Assembly (NCBI RefSeq): GCF_003429005.1
Contig: NZ_QVQV01000002.1
Span: forward strand, 717,700-781,699
Length of the DNA stretch: 64,000 bases
Direction: 5' to 3'
From: Paraburkholderia sp. DHOC27
GTDB lineage: Bacteria > Pseudomonadota > Gammaproteobacteria > Burkholderiales > Burkholderiaceae
Positions 1 through 7,910 of the stretch are shown here, piece after piece. The notes under the pieces are model-generated. The model saw only the letters and a program-made list of their open reading frames with translations, made no database searches and was not told the DNA's origin. The translations under genes and the position numbers were made by a program. Each line of letters opens with the position of its first letter. Position 1 is the first letter of the stretch.

Positions 1-329
1 ACAAGGGGCACTACGGCATGAGCGGCGTACTGGTGCAGGCATATCGCGCCGGCAAGCCGCTGATTGCCACGGCGGAAGGCCTGATTGGCTGGTTCTGCCG
101 CGACGGCGCGCTCGGGCCCGTGCTCGACGATCTCTCGGTCGACGCGATCAACCAGGCGCTCGATCTCGCGCTCGATTCGTACGACGCCTATCCGCGCCAG
201 TCCGATGCAGCGGGCGGTCATCTGCTGGAACGCAATACCCTCAGTCACTTCAAGCAGACCTTGCAGTCGGCGCTGCGCGACAACGCGGTCTTGACCGCCG
301 AGGAATGCCGCCAGGGCGCGGCCGCCTGA
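1..329 (+). CDS. Glycosyltransferase, C-terminal fragment (5' end outside window)
   Basis: The reading frame is open from the first bases of the window and ends with TGA at 327-329, so only about 108 C-terminal residues are present. The stretch around 'GMSGVLVQAYRAGKPLIAT' and 'GLIGWFCRDGALGP' looks like the C-terminal nucleotide-sugar-binding lobe of a GT-B glycosyltransferase: a Gly-rich turn, then a 'GKPLIAT' strand where family members usually have G-x-P-V-I-A-T. An apparent internal ATG at 18 is not the true start, because the homologous frame continues upstream. It sits at the edge of the exopolysaccharide locus, next to an acyltransferase on the other strand, which fits a role in repeat-unit assembly. 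Donor and acceptor sugars cannot be told from this fragment. Confidence 0.65.
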   Translation, partial: KGHYGMSGVLVQAYRAGKPLIATAEGLIGWFCRDGALGPVLDDLSVDAINQALDLALDSYDAYPRQSDAAGGHLLERNTLSHFKQTLQSALRDNAVLTAEECRQGAAA

Positions 330-362
330 TCGCTTCGCTTCAATTCCCTTCGCTTCACCACT

Positions 363-397
363 GAAAAGAAAAGCGCGTGCCAGTCACGGCACGCGCT
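363..397 (-). terminator. Rho-independent terminator of the acyltransferase gene
   Basis: Perfect 10-bp inverted repeat (AGCGCGTGCC / GGCACGCGCT, 372-381 and 388-397) with a 6-nt loop. Read on the minus strand it is followed by a T-rich tract (TTTCTTTTC). It lies just beyond the minus-strand stop at 414 and also separates the convergent glycosyltransferase. Confidence 0.75.
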
Positions 398-413
398 CGA
401 TGAAGCCAATCCC

Positions 414-1580
414 TCAAAGCACCTGTCCGCGTACCGCCGGCACTTCCAGTTCCTCGGGCATGCCCTCGCCGCGCGGCCCTTTGCGGCGCGCCGGGAAGAT
501 CGCATCGCGAATGCGCAGGAACGGGAATTCGATGGCCCGCGTCGTCACGTAGCCAATCACGATCGCGATCACGAACTGCGCGATCAGCACCGGCGCCCAT
601 GCGGCCACAGGCGGGACATGCCAGGCCGCGAGCTTGCGGATCAGCATGTCGCCGGGCGCGAGCGCCAGCGAATGCCACAGATAGATCCCGTACGAATACA
701 CACCCACCCATGCGATGGCACGGAAGAACCATGCCGTGCGCAGATTTTTCGAATATTCGAGGGTCAGCACGATCAGCGCGCAGAAGCCCAGCGCCTGCAG
801 CGTGTAGCCAATGCTTTCGTCGAGCGGCACGTTCTTGGTGGCCAGCACGAGCCACGCAATCAGCGCGATCACGATCGCAATCAGCGTCTTCTTGTGGGAT
901 GCAATACGCTGATACAGCTCCGGCTTCATCCAGTAGACCGCAGCCAGAATCACGCCGAACAGCAGGCTGTCGATGCGATATTGGGTGTAGAAGAACGCGG
1001 CTTCCAGCTCGCCTTTGGACACCACGAAGCAGCGCGCCGCCAGCACGATGCCGCAGATAGAAAGCAGAATGGCGATGATCGCCGACGAGCGCAGTTTGAG
1101 CATCGTCACCAGCAACAGCAGCGCGGGCAGGAACAGATAGAAGTGCTCCTCCACCGCCAGGCTCCAGGTCTGCGAAATCGACGAGCCCAGGTAGTTCTGC
1201 ATGTGCGTGAGATTCTGCACGAGGAAGGTACTGGTGGGATGCCGCCCGGCGAACACATGAAACAGGATCAGCACGTAATACGCGGGCCAGATCTTGAAGA
1301 TCCGTCTGATGATAAAGCGGCGCGCGTCGATGCGGCCCACCTTCGCATACTGCTTGAGCAGCAGCCCGCCCACGAGGAAGCCGCTCAGCGTGAAGAACAG
1401 GTTGACGCCTTCCTGGCCGAAGTTCTTGAGCGGGTATTCAATGGCTGAAATGATCGCGCTGCCGGTATGCACCGTATGGAAATGGAACCCCATCACGGCG
1501 ATGATGGCGATTCCACGGATGAAATCGAGTTCGATCAAACGTTGCGGGCCCTTTGACGTGCCCGTGCCGAACCAGCGCAT
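414..1580 (-). CDS. Acyltransferase family 3 membrane protein (putative EPS O-acyltransferase)
   Basis: A 388-residue, strongly hydrophobic protein of the Acyl_transf_3 family (OafA/NodX/ExoZ type). The N-terminus reads 'RLIELDFIRGIAIIAVMGFHFH': the family's LDxxRGxA motif followed by the conserved histidine in TM1. 'FFTLSGFLVGGLLLK' matches the FFxxSGF motif, and 'QTWSLAVEEHFYLFLP' matches the W-S-L-x-x-E-x-x-F-Y motif. About ten TM segments follow and the tail is basic. The start at 1580 was chosen because a GGGAAGGGGG ribosome site lies just upstream; the open frame extends further upstream without family similarity. Such enzymes transfer acetyl or other acyl groups to polysaccharide units at the inner membrane. 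The locus context points to decoration of the exopolysaccharide. Confidence 0.85.
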   Translation of the reverse strand: MRWFGTGTSKGPQRLIELDFIRGIAIIAVMGFHFHTVHTGSAIISAIEYPLKNFGQEGVNLFFTLSGFLVGGLLLKQYAKVGRIDARRFIIRRIFKIWPAYYVLILFHVFAGRHPTSTFLVQNLTHMQNYLGSSISQTWSLAVEEHFYLFLPALLLLVTMLKLRSSAIIAILLSICGIVLAARCFVVSKGELEAAFFYTQYRIDSLLFGVILAAVYWMKPELYQRIASHKKTLIAIVIALIAWLVLATKNVPLDESIGYTLQALGFCALIVLTLEYSKNLRTAWFFRAIAWVGVYSYGIYLWHSLALAPGDMLIRKLAAWHVPPVAAWAPVLIAQFVIAIVIGYVTTRAIEFPFLRIRDAIFPARRKGPRGEGMPEELEVPAVRGQVL

Positions 1581-1824
1581 GATTTCCCCCTTCCCACCCA
1601 ATAAAAGCGCAGCTAATGTATTGAAAACGATTCCCCACCATCTGTCCTCATATCTTGTTGTGCCAGGTCCGCCGTCATCCGCCAACATCACGCCAATCGC
1701 GGCCATGCGCGAACCCTGTCGGCACTGTCCAACAGCCGTGTGCGCCAGCGTACCTAGCCGGCTGGCGAATCACGCCGAAGACTAGTTATTGCGCGCCGCT
1801 GTCACGGAAGGCGAATTTACGCAC

Positions 1825-1833
1825 TGCTATATT
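1825..1833 (+). promoter_or_regulatory. Candidate extended -10 promoter for the wzy-like/GT operon
   Basis: TGC-TATATT (1825-1833) is an extended -10 element in the 375-bp divergent gap between the acyltransferase and the polymerase-like gene; no good -35 is seen. Transcription from about 1840 would give a leader of about 115 nt before the GTG at 1956. The rest of the gap holds nothing recognisable. Confidence 0.35.
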
Positions 1834-1955
1834 CGTCGCAATGATTGGGGGAATCGGGGGCCTTGGGAATCATCCCAGGAGACTACCCGCCATCGCACTG
1901 CCGGCTCCCTATGAGCCCGCCCGGTTGCGCCCTTTTCGCTCAGGAGAAGCCGACC

Positions 1956-3380
1956 GTGCGCAACAAATTCACCGCCGTCTGGATCTGGCTCTTTCTCGTG
2001 CCGCTTGCGCTCGATTTCAAGGCGGCCGAGGATGCCTCCAGCCATCTCGCCCAAATCCTGCTCGTGGTCCCCTCGGTTGGTGCGGGCCTGTTGCTGCTGC
2101 TGATCGCGCCGCGCTTCGAAGGCCGCTCGCATCTGCGCAAGCTCATCACGTGGGGGCTGCTTGCCACGGTGCTCGGCAGCGCCGTCACGCAACTGCTGCA
2201 AGGCAATGATTTCGGCAACTATCTGCGCGTGCTGCTGCCGTTCATGCTGTTTCTGCTCGGCTACTTCGTGGCCTGCCATCCGTGGAGCGACGTACGCCTC
2301 GCGCAGATCGAAAAAGCCCTGTTCTGGGCAATGGTCCTCTCGCTCGTATTCAGCTTCGTGTATGGCGTGGCGACCGGCGGCGGTCTCGACAAGGTGCGTT
2401 TTCACATCGTTTCCGTGACGTTCCTCGGTTTGCAGGCCATCCTGCTGCACGAATTCGTGGTGGCACACCGTCACACACGCTTCGCCATTGCGCTGTTCAT
2501 CGGTACGGTCGTGATCGAACTGCTGAGCGTGACACGCTCGCTGCTGATCGGCACCGCGCTGCTGTTCGTTCTCGCCACGTGGCTCAGCGCGCCCTCGTTG
2601 CGGCATCTGCTGCGCGCTGCCACGCGCGCCATCATGATCTGTCTGCTGATCGGTGTTGCCATTGTCGGGGTGGCGTCGTTGATGCCGAGTGTGTCGGCCC
2701 ACTGGACACAGCGGATCTTCGCCTCGAAGGAAACCGAAGCCGGGGTCGATCCGACTACCATCACGCGGCTCGCTGAAATGAAGGACCAGTACGATCAGGT
2801 GACCGGCACGCCCTCTTCGTTGCTGCTGGGCGAAGGGTACGGTCACATATATCGCTACTCGCCCACTTACCTCGCCGATCTGCAAGGGCAGATGAGTGCG
2901 AAGGATTTCTTCGCCATTCACGAATGGGTCGCCGGCCACAACTTCTGGGTCTATCAACTGTTCGCCGGGGGCCTGTTGTTTGGCATCGCGATGCCGCTCG
3001 CCATCCTGTATGCGTTATATAAGGCGTCGCAGGCGCATCGCGAGTGGCGGCGACGCATGCCGAACCTGTTGTATCTGCCGGTGCTGGGCCGCTCCATTCT
3101 GCTGCTCGCCGCGCTGCCCGCCACCTCGATTGGCGGCAATCCACTCGGACCGCGTTTTTCCGGGCTCATCTACGGTGTCGCGCTCGGGCTGGTGGTGGCG
3201 AGCTACGCACGCATCGCGCAGACGCTGCGCGTACGCGCCACGCGCCGCGCGCATCGTCCGCATCGCGCTCCGGTGATGACGCCGCACGCGGGCGTCGCGC
3301 AGTGGCCAGCCGGCAACCTCGACGCTCACGCCGGCATGGGACAGTTGCCGCACAGCCTGCATGGCAGGGCACGCTCATGA
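1956..3380 (+). CDS. Polytopic membrane protein, putative EPS polymerase (Wzy-like)
   Basis: About 474 residues with many hydrophobic helices ('WIWLFLVPLALDF', 'ILLVVPSVGAGLLLLLIAP', 'VLLPFMLFLLGYFVA', 'ATRAIMICLLIGVAIVGVA' and others). A long polar loop lies around residues 230-320, followed by more helices and a basic C-terminal tail. This is the layout of O-antigen/EPS polymerases (Wzy) and O-antigen ligase-like proteins, which have little conserved primary sequence. A GTG start at 1956 is preferred because AGGAG (1942-1946) lies at ideal spacing; ATG 1911 and TTG 1845 are in frame but without a good ribosome site. The stop overlaps the next gene's start (ATGA at 3377-3380), so polymerase and glycosyltransferase are translationally coupled. 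The function is inferred from topology and context. Confidence 0.7.
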   Translation: MRNKFTAVWIWLFLVPLALDFKAAEDASSHLAQILLVVPSVGAGLLLLLIAPRFEGRSHLRKLITWGLLATVLGSAVTQLLQGNDFGNYLRVLLPFMLFLLGYFVACHPWSDVRLAQIEKALFWAMVLSLVFSFVYGVATGGGLDKVRFHIVSVTFLGLQAILLHEFVVAHRHTRFAIALFIGTVVIELLSVTRSLLIGTALLFVLATWLSAPSLRHLLRAATRAIMICLLIGVAIVGVASLMPSVSAHWTQRIFASKETEAGVDPTTITRLAEMKDQYDQVTGTPSSLLLGEGYGHIYRYSPTYLADLQGQMSAKDFFAIHEWVAGHNFWVYQLFAGGLLFGIAMPLAILYALYKASQAHREWRRRMPNLLYLPVLGRSILLLAALPATSIGGNPLGPRFSGLIYGVALGLVVASYARIAQTLRVRATRRAHRPHRAPVMTPHAGVAQWPAGNLDAHAGMGQLPHSLHGRARS

Positions 3381-4567
3381 AACTCCTTCATCTGCTGTCC
3401 ACGCTGGATCCGCGCGCCGGTGGTCCAACTGAAGGTGTGCGCCAGAGCGGTCTCAACATGACCGCGCTCGGCCATCAGATCGAAGTCGCCACCGTCGACG
3501 ACCCCACTGCGCCGTGGGTGAAGGAATTCCCGCTGCCCGTGCACGCGCTCGGTCCCGGCAAAGGCTTTTACGGCTATACGCAGGAACTCGTGCCCTGGCT
3601 CACCACGCATGCGCCGTTGTATGACGCCGTGATCGTCAACGGCTTGTGGCAGTACCACAGCTACGCGACGTGGAAAGCGTTGCGCCGACTCAACGTGCCG
3701 TACTACGTGTTTCCGCATGGCATGCTGGACCCGTGGTTCAAGCACACCTACCCGCTCAAGCATCTGAAGAAGTGTCTGTACTGGCCGTGGGCGGAATATC
3801 GGGTCTTGCGCGACGCGACACGGGTGGTCTTCACCACGCAGGAAGAGTGCCGCCTCGCGCGCGAATCGTTCCGCCTGTACCGGGCGCACGAGGAAGTCGT
3901 GGCATTCGGCACGAGCCGCCCGCCCACGCACGCGCCCGACTTGCGCGAAGCGTTCTATGCGGTGCATCCCGAACTGCGCGGCAAACGTCTGCTGCTGTTT
4001 CTCGGCCGTATCCATCCGAAGAAGGGCTGCGATCTGCTGCTGAAGGCATTCGCCGCTGCGCGCCAGCACGATGCGTCGGCGCATGTGGTGATGGCTGGGC
4101 CTGACAGTATCGGCTGGGGCGCCACCTTGCAGACACTGTGCAAGGACCTGGGCATCACCGGACACGTCACATGGGCCGGCATGCTGCAAGGCGATGCCAA
4201 GTGGGGCGCGTTTTACGCGAGCGATGCGTTTGTCCTGCCGTCGCATCAGGAGAATTTCGGCATCGCCGTGGCTGAAGCACTCGGCTGTGGTCTGCCCGCG
4301 CTGATCTCCGACAAGGTGAATATCTGGCGCGAAGTGGCCGAAGACGGCGCCGGATTCGTGGCGTCCGATACCGAGCAAGGCACGCTAGAGAGTCTCGCGC
4401 GCTGGCTGCGGCTCGACCCGGCTGCCGCTGACGTGATGCGCGCGCAGGCCATGCAATGCTTCGAGCGCCACTTTACGGTCGACGCCATGTCGTCCGATCT
4501 GCTGCGCGTGTTGCAGCAAGGGCGCCCCATTGGCGGCAGCAGGGAACGTTCCCTCGTGCTGGAATAA
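3377..4567 (+). CDS. GT4-family glycosyltransferase
   Basis: A 396-residue GT-B enzyme. The N-terminal domain begins 'MKLLHLLSTLDPRAGGP' with the Gly-rich acceptor-side loop. The C-terminal domain starts at 'LLLFLGRIHPKKGCDLL' (about residue 207), with the family 4 'GR..xxKG' donor-binding motif. The EX7E motif is 'ENFGIAVAE', followed by 'GCGLPALIS'. This is a retaining transferase that should add one sugar to the undecaprenyl-linked repeat unit on the cytoplasmic face. It overlaps the polymerase-like gene by 4 bp and ends at a strong terminator, so the two form a plus-strand operon. The donor sugar is not predictable. Confidence 0.85.
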   Translation: MKLLHLLSTLDPRAGGPTEGVRQSGLNMTALGHQIEVATVDDPTAPWVKEFPLPVHALGPGKGFYGYTQELVPWLTTHAPLYDAVIVNGLWQYHSYATWKALRRLNVPYYVFPHGMLDPWFKHTYPLKHLKKCLYWPWAEYRVLRDATRVVFTTQEECRLARESFRLYRAHEEVVAFGTSRPPTHAPDLREAFYAVHPELRGKRLLLFLGRIHPKKGCDLLLKAFAAARQHDASAHVVMAGPDSIGWGATLQTLCKDLGITGHVTWAGMLQGDAKWGAFYASDAFVLPSHQENFGIAVAEALGCGLPALISDKVNIWREVAEDGAGFVASDTEQGTLESLARWLRLDPAAADVMRAQAMQCFERHFTVDAMSSDLLRVLQQGRPIGGSRERSLVLE

Positions 4568-4587
4568 GCCATGGTGGTTCAAATGTA

Positions 4588-4611
4588 AAAGGCCCCGCTA
4601 GCGGGGCCTTT
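4588..4611. terminator. Bidirectional terminator between convergent genes
   Basis: Perfect 11-bp inverted repeat (AAAGGCCCCGC / GCGGGGCCTTT) with a 2-nt centre, giving A-runs and T-runs in both directions. It lies between the convergent GT4 and GMC oxidoreductase genes. Confidence 0.85.
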
Positions 4612-4624
4612 CCACGTGACGCAC

Positions 4625-4644
4625 GCGGGCGCCGTAGCGCCCGC
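4625..4644 (-). terminator. Second hairpin downstream of the GMC gene
   Basis: 8-bp GCGGGCGC/GCGCCCGC stem with a CGTA loop directly after the minus-strand stop at 4654. There is no T-run, so it may only strengthen the neighbouring bidirectional terminator. Confidence 0.4.
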
Positions 4645-4653
4645 AGCCTCGTG

Positions 4654-6402
4654 TCACTTCTTGACGAGAAACAGCATATCCTCGCGCAGCGGCCGCACTT
4701 CAGCGGCGAACGGCAGCTTCTCCGTCGCGGCTTCGCCATTGCCGACAAACACCTGTCCCATCGTCGCCACGTCGGTCAACGGCACTGCGTGATGCGCGCG
4801 CAGCGTGTGCGCCACGTGTTCGGCCAGACGCAAGGTCAGCGCCGTGATCGTGATGGTCGGGAAGTTTGCGCCCACCGTCGGGAACACCGAACTGCCGGCC
4901 ACGTACAGATTTGCCATGCCGTGTACCTTGCAGTCGCTGTCCACCACGCCCTGCTTCGGCGAATCGTGCATGCGCGTCGTGCCCATGTGGTGCCACGTGC
5001 CTTCCAGTTGCGTGGGCCACGGCTTGCCTTCCAGCGGCTCGTCGAGCGTCACCTTCGCCACGCCCGCGCGCTCCATCTCTTCCGCAAGGAGGATGTTGGT
5101 GCGGTCGAAGGTGCGCTTCACCAGCTCTGTCAATTGCCAGTCCACCTTCACGCGGTTCATGCCGAGCTGGTCGCGCTGGTTCGACAACGTGACGCGGCTG
5201 TTGCGGTTCGGCTCGGCTTCGACGATGGTCTGAAACTTCACGTCCGTGATCAGCGCACGCGGCTGGAACAGACGTGCCGCCCCGAAGGCGCCCGCCTCGA
5301 CCGGATGCATGGCCATGGTGAGCAGATCGCGCGTGAGGCTCCAGCCAGGCTGGTCTTTCTTGAGCACGGCCTGCTTGCAGCGGATCAGCGCTTCCGCACC
5401 CGCCGTGTTTTCGCCGTAGAACATCGAATAGAACCAGACGCGCGCATTGAGCAGCTTTTCACGTTCGAGCACTTGCTGGGTGAGCGCGAACTGTGACGAG
5501 ATATGCTGACCGTGCGCCTTCACGGCATCGTTCTGGTAGTGGTATTTGATGTCGTAGAGCTTGTTGCGCGCCCACGCCTTGTTAAAGCGGATGCTGCCCG
5601 ACATCACACGCGGATGGTCCATGAAATAGCGGCCCACCAGATCATGGCCATTACCGAGGCCCGCGGACTGCACGCGGTTGGAGGCCAGCAGCAGGCGCGC
5701 GTTTTCGATGCCGCCGGTGGCCAGCACGAATACCTTCGCCGACACCGCGAAGCGCCGCCCGCTCAAGGTGCCCACCTGAATGCGATTGACCCGTTGCGCG
5801 TGGCTGTCGGTTTCAATGTCGAGCGCGTTGGCGTACAGCAGCACCCGCACATGCGGCGACTTCAGCAGTTCGCTGCGGTACTGCTTGCCGAAGCGCACCG
5901 GCGGGCTGAACTGCGAAATCGTGTCGCGCACCGTACCGCTCGGTAGAGGATGCCTACGCACGTCCGCGCGATTGATCGACGCTTCCCAATGAGCCGGATC
6001 GAAATTCTGCGGCCCCAGTTGCAGCAGCGCATGGGTGCGGGCGTAATACGGCTGCAGTTCTTCCAGCCCGAACGGCCAGCCGCTGTCCTGCACCCAGTCG
6101 CGCTTCTCGAAGTCCCACGGATCGAGCGGACGGCACCAGCCGCCCCAGCAATTGCTGCTGCCGCCGAGGAAGCGGCTGCGGCTGCCGTCGGCGAAAGTGT
6201 ATGGAATGCCGACGTTTTCGCCGCGATAGAGATCGCGTGTCTCGTCGTCGGGCTTGTACCCGCCGCTCTCCAGCACGCAGGTATCAATGCCCAGCTTGTC
6301 CATTTCGAGTGCGAACGTGATACCCGCTACGCCCGCCCCGATAATGCAGACGGTTGTTTCGAGAACCGTCCGATCTTCAACACTGCGGCTGTCGATGAAC
6401 AT
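4654..6402 (-). CDS. GMC-family FAD-dependent oxidoreductase
   Basis: 582 residues, the usual GMC length. Near the N-terminus 'VCIIGAGVAGITFALEM' is the GxGxxG FAD-binding Rossmann fold. 'FLGGSSNCWGGWCRPL' corresponds to the GMC signature 1 region (GGSS..WG). The C-terminal GMC_oxred_C block is clear: 'TWHHMGTTRM', 'VHGMANLYVAGSSVFPTVG' and 'FPTITITALTLRLAEH'. It holds the catalytic His in 'HHMG', and the Asn of the family's H/N pair is replaced by the 'FPTITI' context. Such enzymes oxidise alcohols, including sugars, using FAD. A ribosome site (AGGGGAG) precedes the ATG. It lies 40 bp after the WcaF-like acetyltransferase gene and is probably co-transcribed with it. No signal peptide is obvious, so a cytoplasmic sugar or lipid-alcohol substrate is likely; the actual substrate is unknown. 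Confidence 0.88.
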   Translation of the reverse strand: MFIDSRSVEDRTVLETTVCIIGAGVAGITFALEMDKLGIDTCVLESGGYKPDDETRDLYRGENVGIPYTFADGSRSRFLGGSSNCWGGWCRPLDPWDFEKRDWVQDSGWPFGLEELQPYYARTHALLQLGPQNFDPAHWEASINRADVRRHPLPSGTVRDTISQFSPPVRFGKQYRSELLKSPHVRVLLYANALDIETDSHAQRVNRIQVGTLSGRRFAVSAKVFVLATGGIENARLLLASNRVQSAGLGNGHDLVGRYFMDHPRVMSGSIRFNKAWARNKLYDIKYHYQNDAVKAHGQHISSQFALTQQVLEREKLLNARVWFYSMFYGENTAGAEALIRCKQAVLKKDQPGWSLTRDLLTMAMHPVEAGAFGAARLFQPRALITDVKFQTIVEAEPNRNSRVTLSNQRDQLGMNRVKVDWQLTELVKRTFDRTNILLAEEMERAGVAKVTLDEPLEGKPWPTQLEGTWHHMGTTRMHDSPKQGVVDSDCKVHGMANLYVAGSSVFPTVGANFPTITITALTLRLAEHVAHTLRAHHAVPLTDVATMGQVFVGNGEAATEKLPFAAEVRPLREDMLFLVKK

Positions 6403-6442
6403 CCCCGCTCCCCTGATTCTTGTGCAGCCGTATCCGCGCGCC

Positions 6443-7072
6443 TTACTGGCCGCGTGCCTGAGGAAAACGCTTCTTGATGAACTGCGCCGGATTGCCGCCG
6501 TAAATGCCTTCGGCTTCCAGCGAACGATGCACGACCGAGAGCGGCGTCACCAATGCCGAACGTCCGATCGTCACGCCCATCTGCACCACGCACTTCGAAG
6601 CGATCCACACACCGTCTTCGATCACGATGGGCGCCACGCGCAGATCCATCGTGGTGGCGTGATCGTGTGAACCCGTGGTCAGAAAAGCGCCCTGCGAGAT
6701 GCACACGTTCGCGCCAATGCGGATCGGCGCCTGGTTGTAGATCCACGCATCGACACCGAACCACGAATTCGCTCCCACCTCGAGATTCCAGGGCGCCTTC
6801 ACGCGCAGCGGGTGCACGAAGCGGCAGTTCGGGCCAATCTTCGCGCCGAACAGACGCAGCAGCGCCACGCGCACACCCGAAAGTGGAATCAGCTTGTTGT
6901 TGATGACGCATGCCTCGACGAGGAACCACAGTGCCTCGGTGAGCCGGCTCACACGCCGCACATAGTTGCCCTTGCCGGCGCGGCTCAGATCGATCACACG
7001 CGGTACCGTTATCGAAGAAGCGGGCGCCCCTGAACCCCACTCTTCCGGCGCATTGATTTCGTCGCGTTTCAT
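6443..7072 (-). CDS. WcaF-like left-handed beta-helix O-acetyltransferase
   Basis: 209 residues. The central and C-terminal parts show hexapeptide-repeat rungs: 'IGPNCRFVHPLRVKAPWNLEVG', 'IYNQAPIRIGANVCISQGA', 'TTGSHD', 'PIVIEDGVWIASKCVVQMGV' and 'GIYGGNPAQFIKKR'. These match WcaF/NodL-type acetyltransferases of colanic acid loci. 'TTGSHD' carries the catalytic histidine. The first about 50 residues are a polar extension. The start at 7072 is not certain: the frame is open to 7270 and the ribosome site is weak. It is first in a two-gene minus operon with the GMC oxidoreductase. It probably acetylates a fucose or other sugar of the repeat unit using acetyl-CoA. Confidence 0.8.
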   Translation of the reverse strand: MKRDEINAPEEWGSGAPASSITVPRVIDLSRAGKGNYVRRVSRLTEALWFLVEACVINNKLIPLSGVRVALLRLFGAKIGPNCRFVHPLRVKAPWNLEVGANSWFGVDAWIYNQAPIRIGANVCISQGAFLTTGSHDHATTMDLRVAPIVIEDGVWIASKCVVQMGVTIGRSALVTPLSVVHRSLEAEGIYGGNPAQFIKKRFPQARGQ

Positions 7073-7357
7073 CTGCTTATGTACCCCACTTGCATCCGGT
7101 TCATGTGACGGAGAACCGCCGTATGCCGTCGTTTTCACGCCGCGCTTACCCCTTCGCCGCTGCGAAAACCCTGCGATAAATTGTGCCCAGTCCTTGCTGC
7201 GTTTCGATTTTGCGACCTCTCGATTGGCTTGATGTGCACAGGCTTTGTCGTCTTTCGACTGGCCCGCCAATCAAGCTGTGGCGCGGTTGCCGGTACCATG
7301 CACAGGTAGGGGCAAGACGCTGTGTCCCGCCCTCATGAATCGCACTGGAACCCCGCC

Positions 7358-7864
7358 ATGAACTCACTTTCCCGCGGCCCTTTATTCGCTCTTCGCTTCG
7401 CCGTTCCATTCGCCTGCCTGCTCACGCTTGCCACCGGCACTGCGCACGCACAAACCGTTGCCAACTACGGCGATGCACCTGCAGCAGAGGCACAAGGCGC
7501 AGCGGCTGCCGCCAATCGCGCGGCCAATGGCAACGCCTTCAATGCGACCGGCGACGACGCGCAACTGCTGGGCGGTCCTGCTGCCTACGGCGACGCCTAT
7601 CAACCGCGCCAGCCTGCCGCTGGCGCCAATGGCCAGGGCACCACCGCGTTCGAACACATGCTCAACGACCCTGGCACGCCGCAGGCCCGCAATGCACCGC
7701 TTCCTAAAGCCAAGGCCGGTGCAGCCGCCGGACTCGCGAATGGCAAGGGCACCTTGGCTGCGGGTGCCCAGGCACCGGCTGCCGGCAACGCAGCCTTGCA
7801 ACTCTATGGCGACGGCACCGCAACCGGTGCCGCGCGCCACGAAATCTACAAATCACCCTGGTAA
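7358..7864 (+). CDS. Small secreted Ala/Gly/Asn-rich protein of unknown function
   Basis: 168 residues starting at ATG 7358. A Sec signal peptide is evident (basic start, hydrophobic 'FAVPFACLLTLATGTAHAQ' with an AHA-Q cleavage site). The mature part is low in complexity and rich in Ala, Gly, Asn and Gln, with no domain I recognise and no cysteines. An in-frame upstream start at 7322 would put extra polar residues before the signal peptide and was rejected. It is the only plus-strand gene between two minus-strand EPS units and ends at a shared hairpin, so it has its own promoter. Its position suggests an accessory surface or matrix protein, but nothing in the sequence proves that. Confidence 0.65.
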   Translation: MNSLSRGPLFALRFAVPFACLLTLATGTAHAQTVANYGDAPAAEAQGAAAAANRAANGNAFNATGDDAQLLGGPAAYGDAYQPRQPAAGANGQGTTAFEHMLNDPGTPQARNAPLPKAKAGAAAGLANGKGTLAAGAQAPAAGNAALQLYGDGTATGAARHEIYKSPW

Positions 7865-7867
7865 GCC

Positions 7868-7891
7868 TGGCGCCGGGTCAGCCCGGCGCCA
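7868..7891. terminator. Shared hairpin between convergent genes
   Basis: Perfect 10-bp stem (TGGCGCCGGG / CCCGGCGCCA) with a TCAG loop, four bases after the secreted-protein stop and 20 bases beyond the wcaI stop. No long T-run follows on either strand, but the placement fits a bidirectional terminator. Confidence 0.6.
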
Positions 7892-7910
7892 TTCAAATCA
7901 ACTGCGCCGT

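Noticed and set aside
1845..1955. Upstream start for the Wzy-like gene (TTG 1845 or ATG 1911)
   Set aside because: The extension lacks a ribosome site and starts close to the predicted transcription start; GTG 1956 has a well-placed AGGAG.
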